Source of the DNA: Clostridium_B lapidicellarium | GTDB taxonomy: Bacteria > Bacillota > Clostridia > Clostridiales > Clostridiaceae | Direction: 5' to 3' | Length of the DNA stretch: 64,000 nt | NCBI RefSeq assembly: GCF_041224415.1 | Contig: NZ_JBGFFE010000002.1 | Location: 124,001 to 188,000, forward strand | Shown: piece by piece, positions 16,926 through 25,333 of the stretch | Layout: each line of letters begins with the position of its first letter | How positions within the stretch are numbered: the stretch's first letter is position 1 | Made by a program: the position numbers and the translations under genes | Notes under the pieces: generated by a model | Database searches by the model: none | What the model was told of the DNA's origin: nothing | Seen by the model: the letters and a program-made list of their open reading frames with translations, nothing else

Positions 16926-18293
16926 TTACTTTGCCCTGGTCTTTTCTCCGTCACCTTTTTTCCCTAAAAAAAATCTTTTATCATAATAGCTGGAGTTAAA
17001 TCTTTTCTCAAATTCCCCTATCAATTCATCTCTGAATTTAGGGTGGGCGATATTTATAAGTTCCCTCGCTCTCTCCTTTAGGGATTTACCTCTAAGATCC
17101 GCAATTCCATATTCAGTCACCACATAATGTACATCATTCCTTGAAGTAGTGACCCCTGCACCTTCGCTCAAAAAAGGCACTATTTTCGATATTGTACCCT
17201 TCTTGGCCGTAGAAGGTATTGCTATGATTGACTTACCGTCTTTAGCCCTGCTGGCCCCTCTCATAAAATCAACCTGGCCTCCAACTCCGCTTATCTGCTT
17301 TAATCCTACACTTTCGGCAGTTATCTGTCCCATCAAATCTACCTCTACACAGGAATTTATACATACCATCTTATAATTTTTCATGATAATTAAAGGATCA
17401 TTTACATAATCTACAGAATCGGATTCAATCATCGCATTATCGTTTACAAAATCGTACAATTTCTGAGTTCCCATAAGGAAAGTCACAACTATTTTCCCCG
17501 GTTTGAGAGTTTTCTTCTTATTAGTTATAACTCCGGATTCAACCAAATCCACAATTCCATCAGATATCATCTCAGAATGTATTCCCAAGTCCTTTTTATT
17601 CTTTAAAAATGAAAGTACAGCATCGGGAATAGCTCCTATGCCGAGTTGAAGAGTCGAACCGTCCTCTATCAGGGAAGCACAATATTCTCCTATCTTTTTC
17701 TCCACATCTCCTATTTTGGAAGGTGCCATCTCAGCTACAGGATGGTCATTCCTGACTATATAGTCTATATCAGAAATGTGTATGAAAGAATCTCCCAAAA
17801 CCCTCGGCATGTTTTCATTGACTTCGGCAATTACAATTTTTGCACATTCCGTTGCAGGTTTTACAAAATCATTTGAGATTCCAAAACTACAAAATCCGTG
17901 ATTATCCGGTTTGCTTACCTGAATCAGCGATACATCCAGAGGAATATATCCTTCTTTAAAAAGTCTGGGCATTTCGTGGAAAAAACATGGAATGTAATCT
18001 GCCCTGCCGGAATTGACAGCATCTCTTACACCCTTGCTTACAAACAGTGAATTATAATGAAAATATTTTTCCATACCTTCTTGTACATATTCTCCATCAG
18101 ATCTAGGCAGCATACTGTAAAGATGCAAGCTTTTATACCTTTCCCTGTTTTTAACGAGTGCATGAAGGAGCATAACAGGTTCCGCACATCCGGTTCCAAA
18201 AACTATATTATCACCTGGATTGATTTTGGATACGGCTTCATCGGCACTTAACAATTTACTCTTATACAAATTTTCCAATTTCAAAGACATCAT
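16926..18293 (-). CDS. Acetyl-CoA hydrolase/transferase family CoA transferase (Cat1/Cat2 type)
   Basis: A 455-residue family I-like CoA transferase of the acetyl-CoA hydrolase/transferase group, which includes succinyl-CoA, 4-hydroxybutyrate and butyryl-CoA:acetate CoA transferases. Visible features are the N-terminal GTGCAEP loop, the central LQLGIGAIPDAVL, the catalytic-Glu region (HSEMISDG) and GVGGQVDFMRGA near residue 350. The exact acyl group cannot be read from the sequence. I start it at ATG 18293 (AAAGGTGG upstream) rather than the TTG at 18311. It is monocistronic: a long AT-rich gap precedes it. Confidence 0.85.
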   Translation of the reverse strand: MMSLKLENLYKSKLLSADEAVSKINPGDNIVFGTGCAEPVMLLHALVKNRERYKSLHLYSMLPRSDGEYVQEGMEKYFHYNSLFVSKGVRDAVNSGRADYIPCFFHEMPRLFKEGYIPLDVSLIQVSKPDNHGFCSFGISNDFVKPATECAKIVIAEVNENMPRVLGDSFIHISDIDYIVRNDHPVAEMAPSKIGDVEKKIGEYCASLIEDGSTLQLGIGAIPDAVLSFLKNKKDLGIHSEMISDGIVDLVESGVITNKKKTLKPGKIVVTFLMGTQKLYDFVNDNAMIESDSVDYVNDPLIIMKNYKMVCINSCVEVDLMGQITAESVGLKQISGVGGQVDFMRGASRAKDGKSIIAIPSTAKKGTISKIVPFLSEGAGVTTSRNDVHYVVTEYGIADLRGKSLKERARELINIAHPKFRDELIGEFEKRFNSSYYDKRFFLGKKGDGEKTRAK

Positions 18294-18632
18294 TTTAAAA
18301 CCACCTTTCAAAAATTTTATCGAACGCCCTCAATTTGTTTCAAAATTCAAAGCTTAAATATGTATATCAAATAACGAAAATTTTCGGATAAGACCGAAAA
18401 TTAATTAACTTTGATATTTGAATACGCGCCCTAACAATTTTTACTTAATCCCAAAAATAATTTGATATACTTTTAACAATTAATAATAAAAGAACTCCTA
18501 TTTCCTAAGGTCTGTGCTTACACAACATTACTTCTAAGTCATGCAATCTCCCCCTAAAAACAATTAGTGGACATACCTTTCCTAGTTTTCAGTATATATC
18601 AAAATTTATCACAGGTCAACAATATTCAAAAC
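18294..18632. other. Intergenic region with nested inverted repeat
   Basis: No coding frame. A nested inverted repeat at 18364-18417 has outer arms ATATCAAA/TTTGATAT and an inner 9-bp stem (18379-18387 with 18394-18402). A further TTTGATAT copy is at 18461. This may be the operator and promoter zone of the CoA-transferase gene. I see no riboswitch. Confidence 0.4.
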
Positions 18633-18677
18633 AAGGTGAAGGAGAATATGCTTTAAAAAACAAATTTCCCTCACCTT
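18633..18677 (-). terminator. Hairpin after the DapA-like gene
   Basis: Imperfect 17-base arms (18633-18650 with 18661-18677), followed on the minus strand by GTTTTG, just past the aldolase stop. Confidence 0.6.
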
Positions 18678-18700
18678 AAAGATCCGCTGTCTGTATGATA

Positions 18701-19582
18701 TTACAGTATGATTTTTTCAATTTTCTGTTCTATTTTTTTAGTTATCCCTATGTCATAATTCTTCAGTGATACATTCATATCCAGACTCAGTGAAATTTTC
18801 ACAGCTTCCTTAATCCCCACTATGAATGGATCCACTAGGTTATACAGTTCCATAAGCTCATTTATTTTTTTCTGACAACTCAGTACTTTGTTAAAATCTC
18901 TGTTTAAAAACGCCCTGTAGGTATCAATAAAAAATTTAGCCTTTACATTAGTAAGTCCGCCTATTATGCCCGATCCGCCGCAATTCAGATTAGGTATCAA
19001 GTATTCATCAAATCCAGAAAATATAGAAAAATTTTTTCTATGGGGTCTGACTTTTTGGACATACCCTCTTACATTGCTTATAGAATCAGTAGTATCCTTT
19101 ATACCTACAATATTTTCAAATTCAGTTACCAATCTAAGTACAAAGTCTGGGGACAGATTTATTCCCGTTCTATCCGGGAAATTATATAACATAATCGGCA
19201 GATCAGTATTTTGTGCTATATCAGCATAATATTCATGAACATACTCTTCATTCAAATTGAAAAAATACGGAGTTATGACCAGAACGGCATCTGCACCACA
19301 TTTTTTAGAATACTCATTTAATTCTATAACATCCTTTATATCATTACTTCCCGTTCCAACTACAAGATTTGTCCTGCCATGAACAACTCCACTTATAAAT
19401 TTTATATAGTCCTTCTTTTCTTCCAGCGAAAGATTAAAAAATTCTCCCACACTTCCCAGAGCCAAAATACCGTCTATTCCGTCTGAAATCAATTTTTCAG
19501 TCAGAATACCCTGATTCTCTGTATCAATTGTCCCATCATCATTAAAAATAGTAATCATAGGTGTAAATATTCCCTTAAACAT
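18701..19582 (-). CDS. DapA/NanA-family pyruvate-type aldolase
   Basis: A 293-residue TIM-barrel class I aldolase of the dihydrodipicolinate synthase/N-acetylneuraminate lyase family. The phosphate-like GSVGEF motif (about residue 43), the catalytic Tyr in LYNFPDRTG (about 133) and the Schiff-base Lys in GIKDT (about 161) are all present. It lies 25 bases behind an IclR regulator and next to the LarA-like operon with a keto-acid hydratase, so cleavage or formation of a 2-keto-3-deoxy acid is more likely than lysine synthesis. Substrate unknown. Confidence 0.85.
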   Translation of the reverse strand: MFKGIFTPMITIFNDDGTIDTENQGILTEKLISDGIDGILALGSVGEFFNLSLEEKKDYIKFISGVVHGRTNLVVGTGSNDIKDVIELNEYSKKCGADAVLVITPYFFNLNEEYVHEYYADIAQNTDLPIMLYNFPDRTGINLSPDFVLRLVTEFENIVGIKDTTDSISNVRGYVQKVRPHRKNFSIFSGFDEYLIPNLNCGGSGIIGGLTNVKAKFFIDTYRAFLNRDFNKVLSCQKKINELMELYNLVDPFIVGIKEAVKISLSLDMNVSLKNYDIGITKKIEQKIEKIIL

Positions 19583-19607
19583 TGTATTCTCTCCTTTTTA
19601 TAACCAT

Positions 19608-20393
19608 CTAATTGTTACAGTGCATTTTATATCCAAGAGTTTCAGAAATTTTCACAGCCACATATTTAATATCCTTCGAAATAAGATCCACCCTTTCGTC
19701 ATTCATTCTGCTGGTAGGCCCAGATATGCTGATTGAGCCCACAGATACGTTCTTATAATTCATTATCGGTGCAGCTACACATTTTAAACCCACTTCTATT
19801 TCCTCATTATCAATACAATATCTTTTCTTTCTTATCTTCTCCAGCTCCAGTTTTAGCTCGTTCAAATCCGTAATAGTATTCAAGGTAAACTTATGAAATT
19901 TTATATTTTTCACAATATCTTTTATGTTATCTTCAGGCATAAAGGCAAGCACGGCTTTTCCCACTCCCGTACAATATATGTATGCCCTTTTTCCGACTTG
20001 TGAGCTCATTTTAATTGCCTTTTCACCCTCCACTTTGTCTATATATATTACCTGATCTCCATCACGCATCGCCAAATGAGCAGTTTCCCCATATTTATCC
20101 ACCAGCTTTTTAAGATAGGGAAGTGAACTTGTTCTCAAATCCATGCCATATTCGACCAGCTTACCCAATTCAAAGAGCTTTAACCCCAATTTATATTTTC
20201 CATTTTCAGGATTTTGGCATAAATATCCTCTATTCTCCAGGGTATTTAAAATTCCAAAGGTAGTACTTTTATGAAGATCCAGCCTGTTGGCAATCTCAGT
20301 CACACCCAATTCACTTTCTTTTCTGGAAAAGCACTCCAATATTCTTAGAGCCCTATCCACTGATTGAATTAAATTTGACTTACTTTTCGGCAT
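19608..20393 (-). CDS. IclR-family transcriptional regulator
   Basis: A 261-residue regulator with an N-terminal winged helix-turn-helix (residues 10-70; LGVTEIANRLDLHKSTTFGI) and a C-terminal IclR effector domain (80-255) with the GVGKAVLAFMPE and VAAPIMN blocks. IclR proteins usually control catabolic operons of small organic acids beside them, here probably the aldolase and the 20.5-25.1 kb operon. The promoter at 20432-20460 drives it. Confidence 0.9.
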   Translation of the reverse strand: MPKSKSNLIQSVDRALRILECFSRKESELGVTEIANRLDLHKSTTFGILNTLENRGYLCQNPENGKYKLGLKLFELGKLVEYGMDLRTSSLPYLKKLVDKYGETAHLAMRDGDQVIYIDKVEGEKAIKMSSQVGKRAYIYCTGVGKAVLAFMPEDNIKDIVKNIKFHKFTLNTITDLNELKLELEKIRKKRYCIDNEEIEVGLKCVAAPIMNYKNVSVGSISISGPTSRMNDERVDLISKDIKYVAVKISETLGYKMHCNN

Positions 20394-20431
20394 CGAACAT
20401 CATTCCCTTCCTCTAAGCTATATATGTTTCT

Positions 20432-20460
20432 ATTATACTTTTCATTTATAAAATTGTCAG
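20432..20460 (-). promoter_or_regulatory. Promoter of the iclR-aldolase pair
   Basis: Minus strand: CTGACA (20455-20460), 17-bp spacer, TATAAT (20432-20437). Confidence 0.6.
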
Positions 20461-20480
20461 CCGGCAATTCATTTTATAGA

Positions 20481-21920
20481 TTATTTTTTCAGTACAGATA
20501 CATCTACGCCTCTCTGGCGAAGCCATTTGGGAAGCAGTTCCTTATCCACCCTTCTGCTTACCCCGGGAGCTTTCTCAAGAAGTAATTTTGCAAGGGGCTC
20601 GCTCACATTCAAAGCTCCCATTGCCCCGTCAAATACAATCACATTTTTAGTTTCCGCAGCAGTATAAGCAAAATTCATGGCAGTTTCAAGATCCTTCACA
20701 AGAGCTGCATAATTCATGTAATTTAAATTCAGGGGATCGCGGTTAAACAATTCTGCCTGTTCGTTTCCTACAACCAGAGTAGGTATGTGCTGTGCAAAGA
20801 AAGCAGATGGATAACCTGTCCATGCATAATTGTGGATACACATCTTTATTGCAGGATTTATAGGAGGAATACTGTCAAGCAGCGGTTTTCCGTTTTTACC
20901 ATAAAATGCCTCTGTGTACCAGGTATATGGCGGCATGGGCTTATTCAAATCATACAGATCCGTATTTGCCCCTGCAAAATTGGCATATATTACCCCTCCT
21001 GAAAATACATAGGGAACAGGACATGGAAAATCAAGTACGGCTATGCACTTGTCTATTTCACCAAATAAAGTCATTATTTTACCGTACTGCTTGCACCCTA
21101 TAAGAGTTACTTTATCATTCAGTCTGTACAGATCATTATCCACATCCACCCCTACAATTCCATTTGGTGCCACATCCAGAAAAGCTGCAAATGCAAACTT
21201 TTTTTGTACAAAATCCGAATCGAATAAGGCTCTTGCTACAAAATTTGCACCTCTCGGTCCAAGGTTTTGATGATATGTGGACCTAGTTTCGATACGTGCA
21301 TAGGACATTCCAAACGGCTTTAGAGCCTTATCCACCTGACGGTGAAAATGAACCTCTCTGACATCGCTGTGATGTGTATGCACTATCCAATCAGCATCAT
21401 AGACCCTTTTAAGTCCATATAAGGTACCTATTTCAGTTTTTATAGGGATTCCTTCATCTACGGGTGCCACTCCTACTGCCTTCCCGTTGAAATACTTATC
21501 CAACCCATATCTTTTTATATACTCCTCAGTTTCACGAAAACGCATTCCGACACCTGCACGAAGACGTATGTCCCTACAGCCAGTCCTTTTTTCTATCACA
21601 TCTTTTATGGTCTTCAAAAGTTCTGCATAAGGCCAACCGCCCAAAAGGGTGAAACCATGATGGGAAGCTAGAATATTCACTGAATGTTCAGGCTTTATCA
21701 TACTCATATTCACTTTCATAAGAGCCTTATAGGCAGCTTCTTTCACTTTTTCTATGCCATTTTCACCTGGAAAAATCACATCCGGCAAATCGGGAAACAG
21801 CTCCTTCAAATAAACCGAAGTCATGCCCGGAAGATCTGCAGCTCTTGTCTTTACTAAAGAGGGATCTACACCATACTGCGACACTTTGGGAGATATTGGG
21901 GTAATTGCATGTCTCATCAT
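20481..21920 (-). CDS. Divergent LarA-superfamily (nickel-pincer racemase/epimerase-like) protein
   Basis: A 479-residue protein that I place in the LarA (DUF2088) superfamily. H191, K201 and H217 are spaced 10 and 16 residues apart, exactly as H174, K184 (pincer thioester Lys) and H200 (Ni ligand) of Lactiplantibacillus LarA as I remember it. The NPN-binding IISSDHTRP segment instead reads ILASHHGFTLL, and the position of catalytic H108 appears to be Met, so the reaction must differ from lactate racemisation. A C-terminal block (KDLETAMNFAYTAA) also resembles LarA. It ends a five-gene operon, with an ATGA overlap to the ferredoxin. Nickel-cofactor genes larB/larC lie 24 kb away. Family placement is inference from motif spacing. 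Confidence 0.5.
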   Translation of the reverse strand: MMRHAITPISPKVSQYGVDPSLVKTRAADLPGMTSVYLKELFPDLPDVIFPGENGIEKVKEAAYKALMKVNMSMIKPEHSVNILASHHGFTLLGGWPYAELLKTIKDVIEKRTGCRDIRLRAGVGMRFRETEEYIKRYGLDKYFNGKAVGVAPVDEGIPIKTEIGTLYGLKRVYDADWIVHTHHSDVREVHFHRQVDKALKPFGMSYARIETRSTYHQNLGPRGANFVARALFDSDFVQKKFAFAAFLDVAPNGIVGVDVDNDLYRLNDKVTLIGCKQYGKIMTLFGEIDKCIAVLDFPCPVPYVFSGGVIYANFAGANTDLYDLNKPMPPYTWYTEAFYGKNGKPLLDSIPPINPAIKMCIHNYAWTGYPSAFFAQHIPTLVVGNEQAELFNRDPLNLNYMNYAALVKDLETAMNFAYTAAETKNVIVFDGAMGALNVSEPLAKLLLEKAPGVSRRVDKELLPKWLRQRGVDVSVLKK

Positions 21921-22534
21921 TTATCCTCTCCTTTCTTACATCCATCAATAATCTTATCCAATACTTTTCTATCCTCTTCAAAATAGAAACCTCGGGATGA
22001 ATATTTTTCTTTAACTTCCTTTGATAAATCCCATGCAGTAGCTGTTTTACCGTACCACTGCCATCCTCCTTCAACAGGTTCAAGTTTATATCCTGCAGCA
22101 TCCAAAAGCCTTAGTATCGGCTGTATACACTCTATTGTACATCCTGTACGGATCCCGGTTTCAAGAGAAATTTCCTCAGGAGTTTTCGCACCTTTTAAAA
22201 TAGCCGCAGCTACTTCTTCCGCCCTAACTCCCACACAGTAACAGATAGTCTGTTCCGGATGGAGATGTGCTTTCACACAGAGATCTATTATATCTTTGTA
22301 ATCAACACTTTTCACATCTACACCAACTTCAAATGCCTTATCCCTTTTTGTCATGGTTATGGCATTAAAAAGGCACCTTTGTTCACAATTTGCACAGCCT
22401 CTGCATCTATCGGCATCAACCACAGCTTTACGCTGTTTAACCTTTATTGCAAGGACAGGGCACACCTTTTCACAAGTATGACATGCCTTACACCTGTCAT
22501 TATTAACTCGGGGTAAAAGCGTAACTTTCTTCAT
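21917..22534 (-). CDS. Ferredoxin with two 4Fe-4S sites and a BFD-like [2Fe-2S] domain
   Basis: A 205-residue iron-sulfur protein. Residues 14-55 carry two CxxCxxCxxxCP-type 4Fe-4S motifs (CKACHTCEKVCP; CRGCANCEQRC). A BFD/nitrite-reductase-like segment follows at about 95-150, with CYC and a later CTIEC cysteine pair. The C-terminal part has no known motif. Such proteins pass electrons to an oxidoreductase partner, yet no flavoprotein is present in the operon. The ATG at 22534 follows AAGGAGG. Confidence 0.8.
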   Translation of the reverse strand: MKKVTLLPRVNNDRCKACHTCEKVCPVLAIKVKQRKAVVDADRCRGCANCEQRCLFNAITMTKRDKAFEVGVDVKSVDYKDIIDLCVKAHLHPEQTICYCVGVRAEEVAAAILKGAKTPEEISLETGIRTGCTIECIQPILRLLDAAGYKLEPVEGGWQWYGKTATAWDLSKEVKEKYSSRGFYFEEDRKVLDKIIDGCKKGEDK

Positions 22535-22559
22535 TGTATTTATTACCTCCTTGGTATAA

Positions 22560-23333
22560 TTAAATAAATTTTATACTCACACTTCCAAGCCCATAAAAAG
22601 AAACGGTAAATACGTCCCCTGCTTCGGCTTTTTCCGCTGCAGTAAAGGCACCTGAAAGGATGATCTCACCTTTCTCAAGTGCAATATCAAATGTGCTGAG
22701 CTTGTTTGCAAGCCATGCCACAGCTGCCGCGGGATTTCCCCAAACTTCTGCACCTACACCGCTGTTTACCATCTCTCCGTTCTTTTCATACATCATACCG
22801 ATAAGCTTCAAGTCAATGTCTTTTATAGAAGCCATTCTACTTCCAAGAACCAGCCTGGCACTGGAGGCATTATCAGAAATAGTATCCGGAAGTTTAATCT
22901 TCCAGTCCTCAATACGGCTGTCCACAATTTCAAATGAGGGAAAAATCCCTTCTGTAGCCCTATACACATCCGCAATAGTTACTCCCGGTCCCCTGAGAGT
23001 ATCCTTTAAAACAAAAGCCAGTTCTCCTTCAACTTTCGGTGCAATGAGATCACTACGCTTTAAAGTGTCACCTTCCAAAACAAGCATATCATCCAATAAA
23101 TGTCCGTAGTCCGGTTCATTCACCCCTAGAAGTTTCTGCATTCCACGGCTGGTAAGTCCAATTTTTTTCCCTATCACCTTACGACCCTGAGAGAGCTTCA
23201 TATTAACTCCTGCAAGCTGTATACGGTATGCATCTTCAATACTCAGGCCAGGATATTTCTCTGTAAGTGGTGCTATAGGGGTTCCAGCCAGCTCCGATTC
23301 TAAAAGTTTTTTTGCTATTTCTTCATAGTTCAT
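22560..23333 (-). CDS. 2-keto-4-pentenoate hydratase / fumarylacetoacetase-family protein
   Basis: A 257-residue member of the MhpD/XylJ family, which hydrate 2-oxopent-4-enoate-type acids or decarboxylate related ones in a metal-dependent way. It has the GKKIGLTS block (about residue 56), the PKVEGELAFVL metal-site block (about 99) and EIVDSRI (about 136). Length matches the family. The ATG at 23333 has AGGAGG upstream. With the aldolase at 18.7 kb this suggests breakdown of a dicarboxylic or unsaturated 2-keto acid; the substrate is unknown. Confidence 0.85.
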   Translation of the reverse strand: MNYEEIAKKLLESELAGTPIAPLTEKYPGLSIEDAYRIQLAGVNMKLSQGRKVIGKKIGLTSRGMQKLLGVNEPDYGHLLDDMLVLEGDTLKRSDLIAPKVEGELAFVLKDTLRGPGVTIADVYRATEGIFPSFEIVDSRIEDWKIKLPDTISDNASSARLVLGSRMASIKDIDLKLIGMMYEKNGEMVNSGVGAEVWGNPAAAVAWLANKLSTFDIALEKGEIILSGAFTAAEKAEAGDVFTVSFYGLGSVSIKFI

Positions 23334-23358
23334 ATTTTCATCCTCCTTCTGGTAATTC

Positions 23359-24240
23359 TTATTTCATTTTATCTATCCATCGCCGGCGCAAGGCACTGGC
23401 AATGGTTTCTGCCAACAGATTTTTGTCAAGCCCGCTTTTTATTCCCTTTATCAAAGCATTACAGCCCAATTTTGCTTCTTCATGGGGACCTGGTAAAGCT
23501 ACTACATAGCTCATTCCAACTTTTCCCACTCCAATCCGAACTCCCTCTTTATGATGCCTGTGATAATCCGGCTTAAATTTCAGAATCCAGGGCGTGCATG
23601 CATTTTTATCTATTCTCAGTATGGCTTCCACGCTGAAATCCTTATTTTCAGCTCCAACTCCGCCTGTAGTTACAATTAATCCGTATCCTTCTTCAAGGGC
23701 CCCTTCTATACCGTTTTGAGCAGCTATTACATCATCCCTCAAAGCTCCCCCAAATTTCACTTTATATCCCAGATCCTCCAGTGATTTCATGATATAGGGA
23801 GAGTTAGTATCCTCTACTTTCCCATCTATGATCTCCGTACCGGAAGCAAATACTTTAGCACGTTTTGAAACTGCTCTTTTAACTTGTTCAGTAAGCTTTT
23901 CTGATTTTTTCAAAACACTATCCGCTTCCTCAGGGTCAAGTGCAATAAGCCCGAGTATTCCTTCAGAATGTACTGAAACACTACTTCCAAGTCTCACCCC
24001 GTGGACTTCGGCCAATTTAGAAAGTATTTCCTCCTCCTTCCCTATAACTGACTCGGCTTGAACTTTACGCTTCATGATATCAAAGGCCAAAAGCCCGGGT
24101 CTCACATCCACCACCATAATTTCTGCGGTGGTCATGCCAAGTACTTTTGAAACTTTTTGTGCGATTTCATCAAGATTAGCATTTTTTAGATGCACATCCT
24201 CAATCCAAAAATTAGTTTTTTCAAGTAAATCCCATTCCAA
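23359..24240 (-). CDS. MoCF-domain (molybdopterin-binding-like) protein
   Basis: A 293-residue protein with a unique N-terminal region (1-150) and a MoaB/MogA/CinA-type MoCF domain (about 150-270) showing TTGGVGAENKDFS, a variant of the GGTG signature, and LPGPHEEA near residue 260. MoCF domains bind molybdopterin or adenylylate and cleave nucleotides in cofactor metabolism. No molybdoenzyme gene is nearby. The start is TTG 24240 with AAGGATG upstream. Co-transcribed with the NadC-like gene. Confidence 0.75.
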   Translation of the reverse strand: MEWDLLEKTNFWIEDVHLKNANLDEIAQKVSKVLGMTTAEIMVVDVRPGLLAFDIMKRKVQAESVIGKEEEILSKLAEVHGVRLGSSVSVHSEGILGLIALDPEEADSVLKKSEKLTEQVKRAVSKRAKVFASGTEIIDGKVEDTNSPYIMKSLEDLGYKVKFGGALRDDVIAAQNGIEGALEEGYGLIVTTGGVGAENKDFSVEAILRIDKNACTPWILKFKPDYHRHHKEGVRIGVGKVGMSYVVALPGPHEEAKLGCNALIKGIKSGLDKNLLAETIASALRRRWIDKMK

Positions 24241-24263
24241 ACAAACTCATCCTTTCAAAATTT

Positions 24264-25061
24264 TCATTTAATAACATCCAGGCTAAAATCAAGCATAGGT
24301 GCATCTATAATGGCCCTGCCCACATCGACAATATCAGCACCGCATTCTTCTATGATCTCTATATCTTTCAGATTCACTCCACCAGAATAGGCTATTTTGA
24401 TATTTTCAGGATCTTTATATTTTGACAGTGCAGCGGCAACGGACTTCAAATCATCTATACTTCCAGTATCGACCATGAGTATCCCTGCTCCAGCTTCCAC
24501 AGCCCCGGCTGCCTCCTGTACTATAGGTTCTATTTCACCCCGGAGTTGTACAACTATTATCCTGCTGCTGTCATATCTTCTGGCTTTTTTAACAGCACTT
24601 TCAACACAGCCTAAAATTCTGACATAATTCTTATCGAGATACACAAAAGGACTATCCGTTATACGGGTTCCTATCCCCCCGGATACAACAGAGAGACGAA
24701 TATCTTTTCTGTCTTCAAAAGGCACTTTCTTAAAGGCCCCGCATACAATCTTCATATTGTTGGCCGCCTTTTGAGAAAATTTAGATGCAGCAGTGGCAAT
24801 TCCTGAAAACTTTCCAATTGTTCCCAAAAACATCTCCTCGGATTTGACAACCTGTTCCGCTTCCCCCCTCCCTGAAAATACACAATCACCTGCTTCAATC
24901 TTATATCCTTCCGGATATATTTTTTCCCTTTCTACTTTTAATTCATCCGAAATTTTTTCAAGTTTAGCACTTCCGGAAAAAATTCCGCTTTGCTTGGAAA
25001 ATATTTTAAAATTCCACTTCTGATCCTTCACACCGGAAAAGAGATATTTTCTAAGTTCCAC
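24264..25061 (-). CDS. NadC/ModD-like phosphoribosyltransferase-fold protein
   Basis: A 265-residue protein with the quinolinate phosphoribosyltransferase fold: N-terminal domain (about 1-100), then a barrel with GAGILMVDTGSIDDL, IKIAYSGGV and DIVDVGRAI near the C-terminus. The RKTTPG substrate/PRPP segment of true NadC is not visible; that stretch reads differently, so it is unlikely to be the housekeeping NAD enzyme. ModD proteins of molybdenum loci are similar. I choose GTG 25061 because AGGAGG lies 9 bases before it; the longer frame to 25082 would put that site inside the gene. First gene of the operon. Confidence 0.65.
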   Translation of the reverse strand: MELRKYLFSGVKDQKWNFKIFSKQSGIFSGSAKLEKISDELKVEREKIYPEGYKIEAGDCVFSGRGEAEQVVKSEEMFLGTIGKFSGIATAASKFSQKAANNMKIVCGAFKKVPFEDRKDIRLSVVSGGIGTRITDSPFVYLDKNYVRILGCVESAVKKARRYDSSRIIVVQLRGEIEPIVQEAAGAVEAGAGILMVDTGSIDDLKSVAAALSKYKDPENIKIAYSGGVNLKDIEIIEECGADIVDVGRAIIDAPMLDFSLDVIK

Positions 25062-25116
25062 ATCTACCTTCCTCCTTTTCACTGAAAGTACGAAGATTTT
25101 TTAGTTATTGTTGTTT

Positions 25117-25133
25117 GTACTATATTATAGTAC
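25117..25133. promoter_or_regulatory. Palindrome over the -10 of the NadC/LarA-like operon
   Basis: A perfect 8-bp-arm palindrome with one central base contains TATAAT on the minus strand (25124-25129). The -35 is poor, as expected for an activated or operator-controlled promoter. IclR is the candidate regulator. Confidence 0.4.
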
Positions 25134-25290
25134 ACCGTTCTTATTAATTTCTAAAAAAATACATCGTTTTCATTTTTTAATGCAATCAATATACTTTGTG
25201 CTATATAGTCGTACAGTGTTTTATATTAATTTTATTTATGTTCATTATAGGTTATTATTTTCAATATGTCAATAATTTAACTAGTATAAA

Positions 25291-25330
25291 AAATTCAGAT
25301 ACAATGATAGTGATCACCATATCTGAATTT
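25291..25330 (-). terminator. Terminator after the membrane-fusion genes
   Basis: Arms AAATTCAGATA and TATCTGAATTT, followed on the minus strand by TTTTTTAT. Confidence 0.75.
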
Positions 25331-25333
25331 CCG

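Noticed and set aside
18701..19582. Housekeeping dapA for lysine synthesis
   Set aside because: It is paired with an IclR regulator and catabolic-type neighbours, and there are no other lysine genes nearby.
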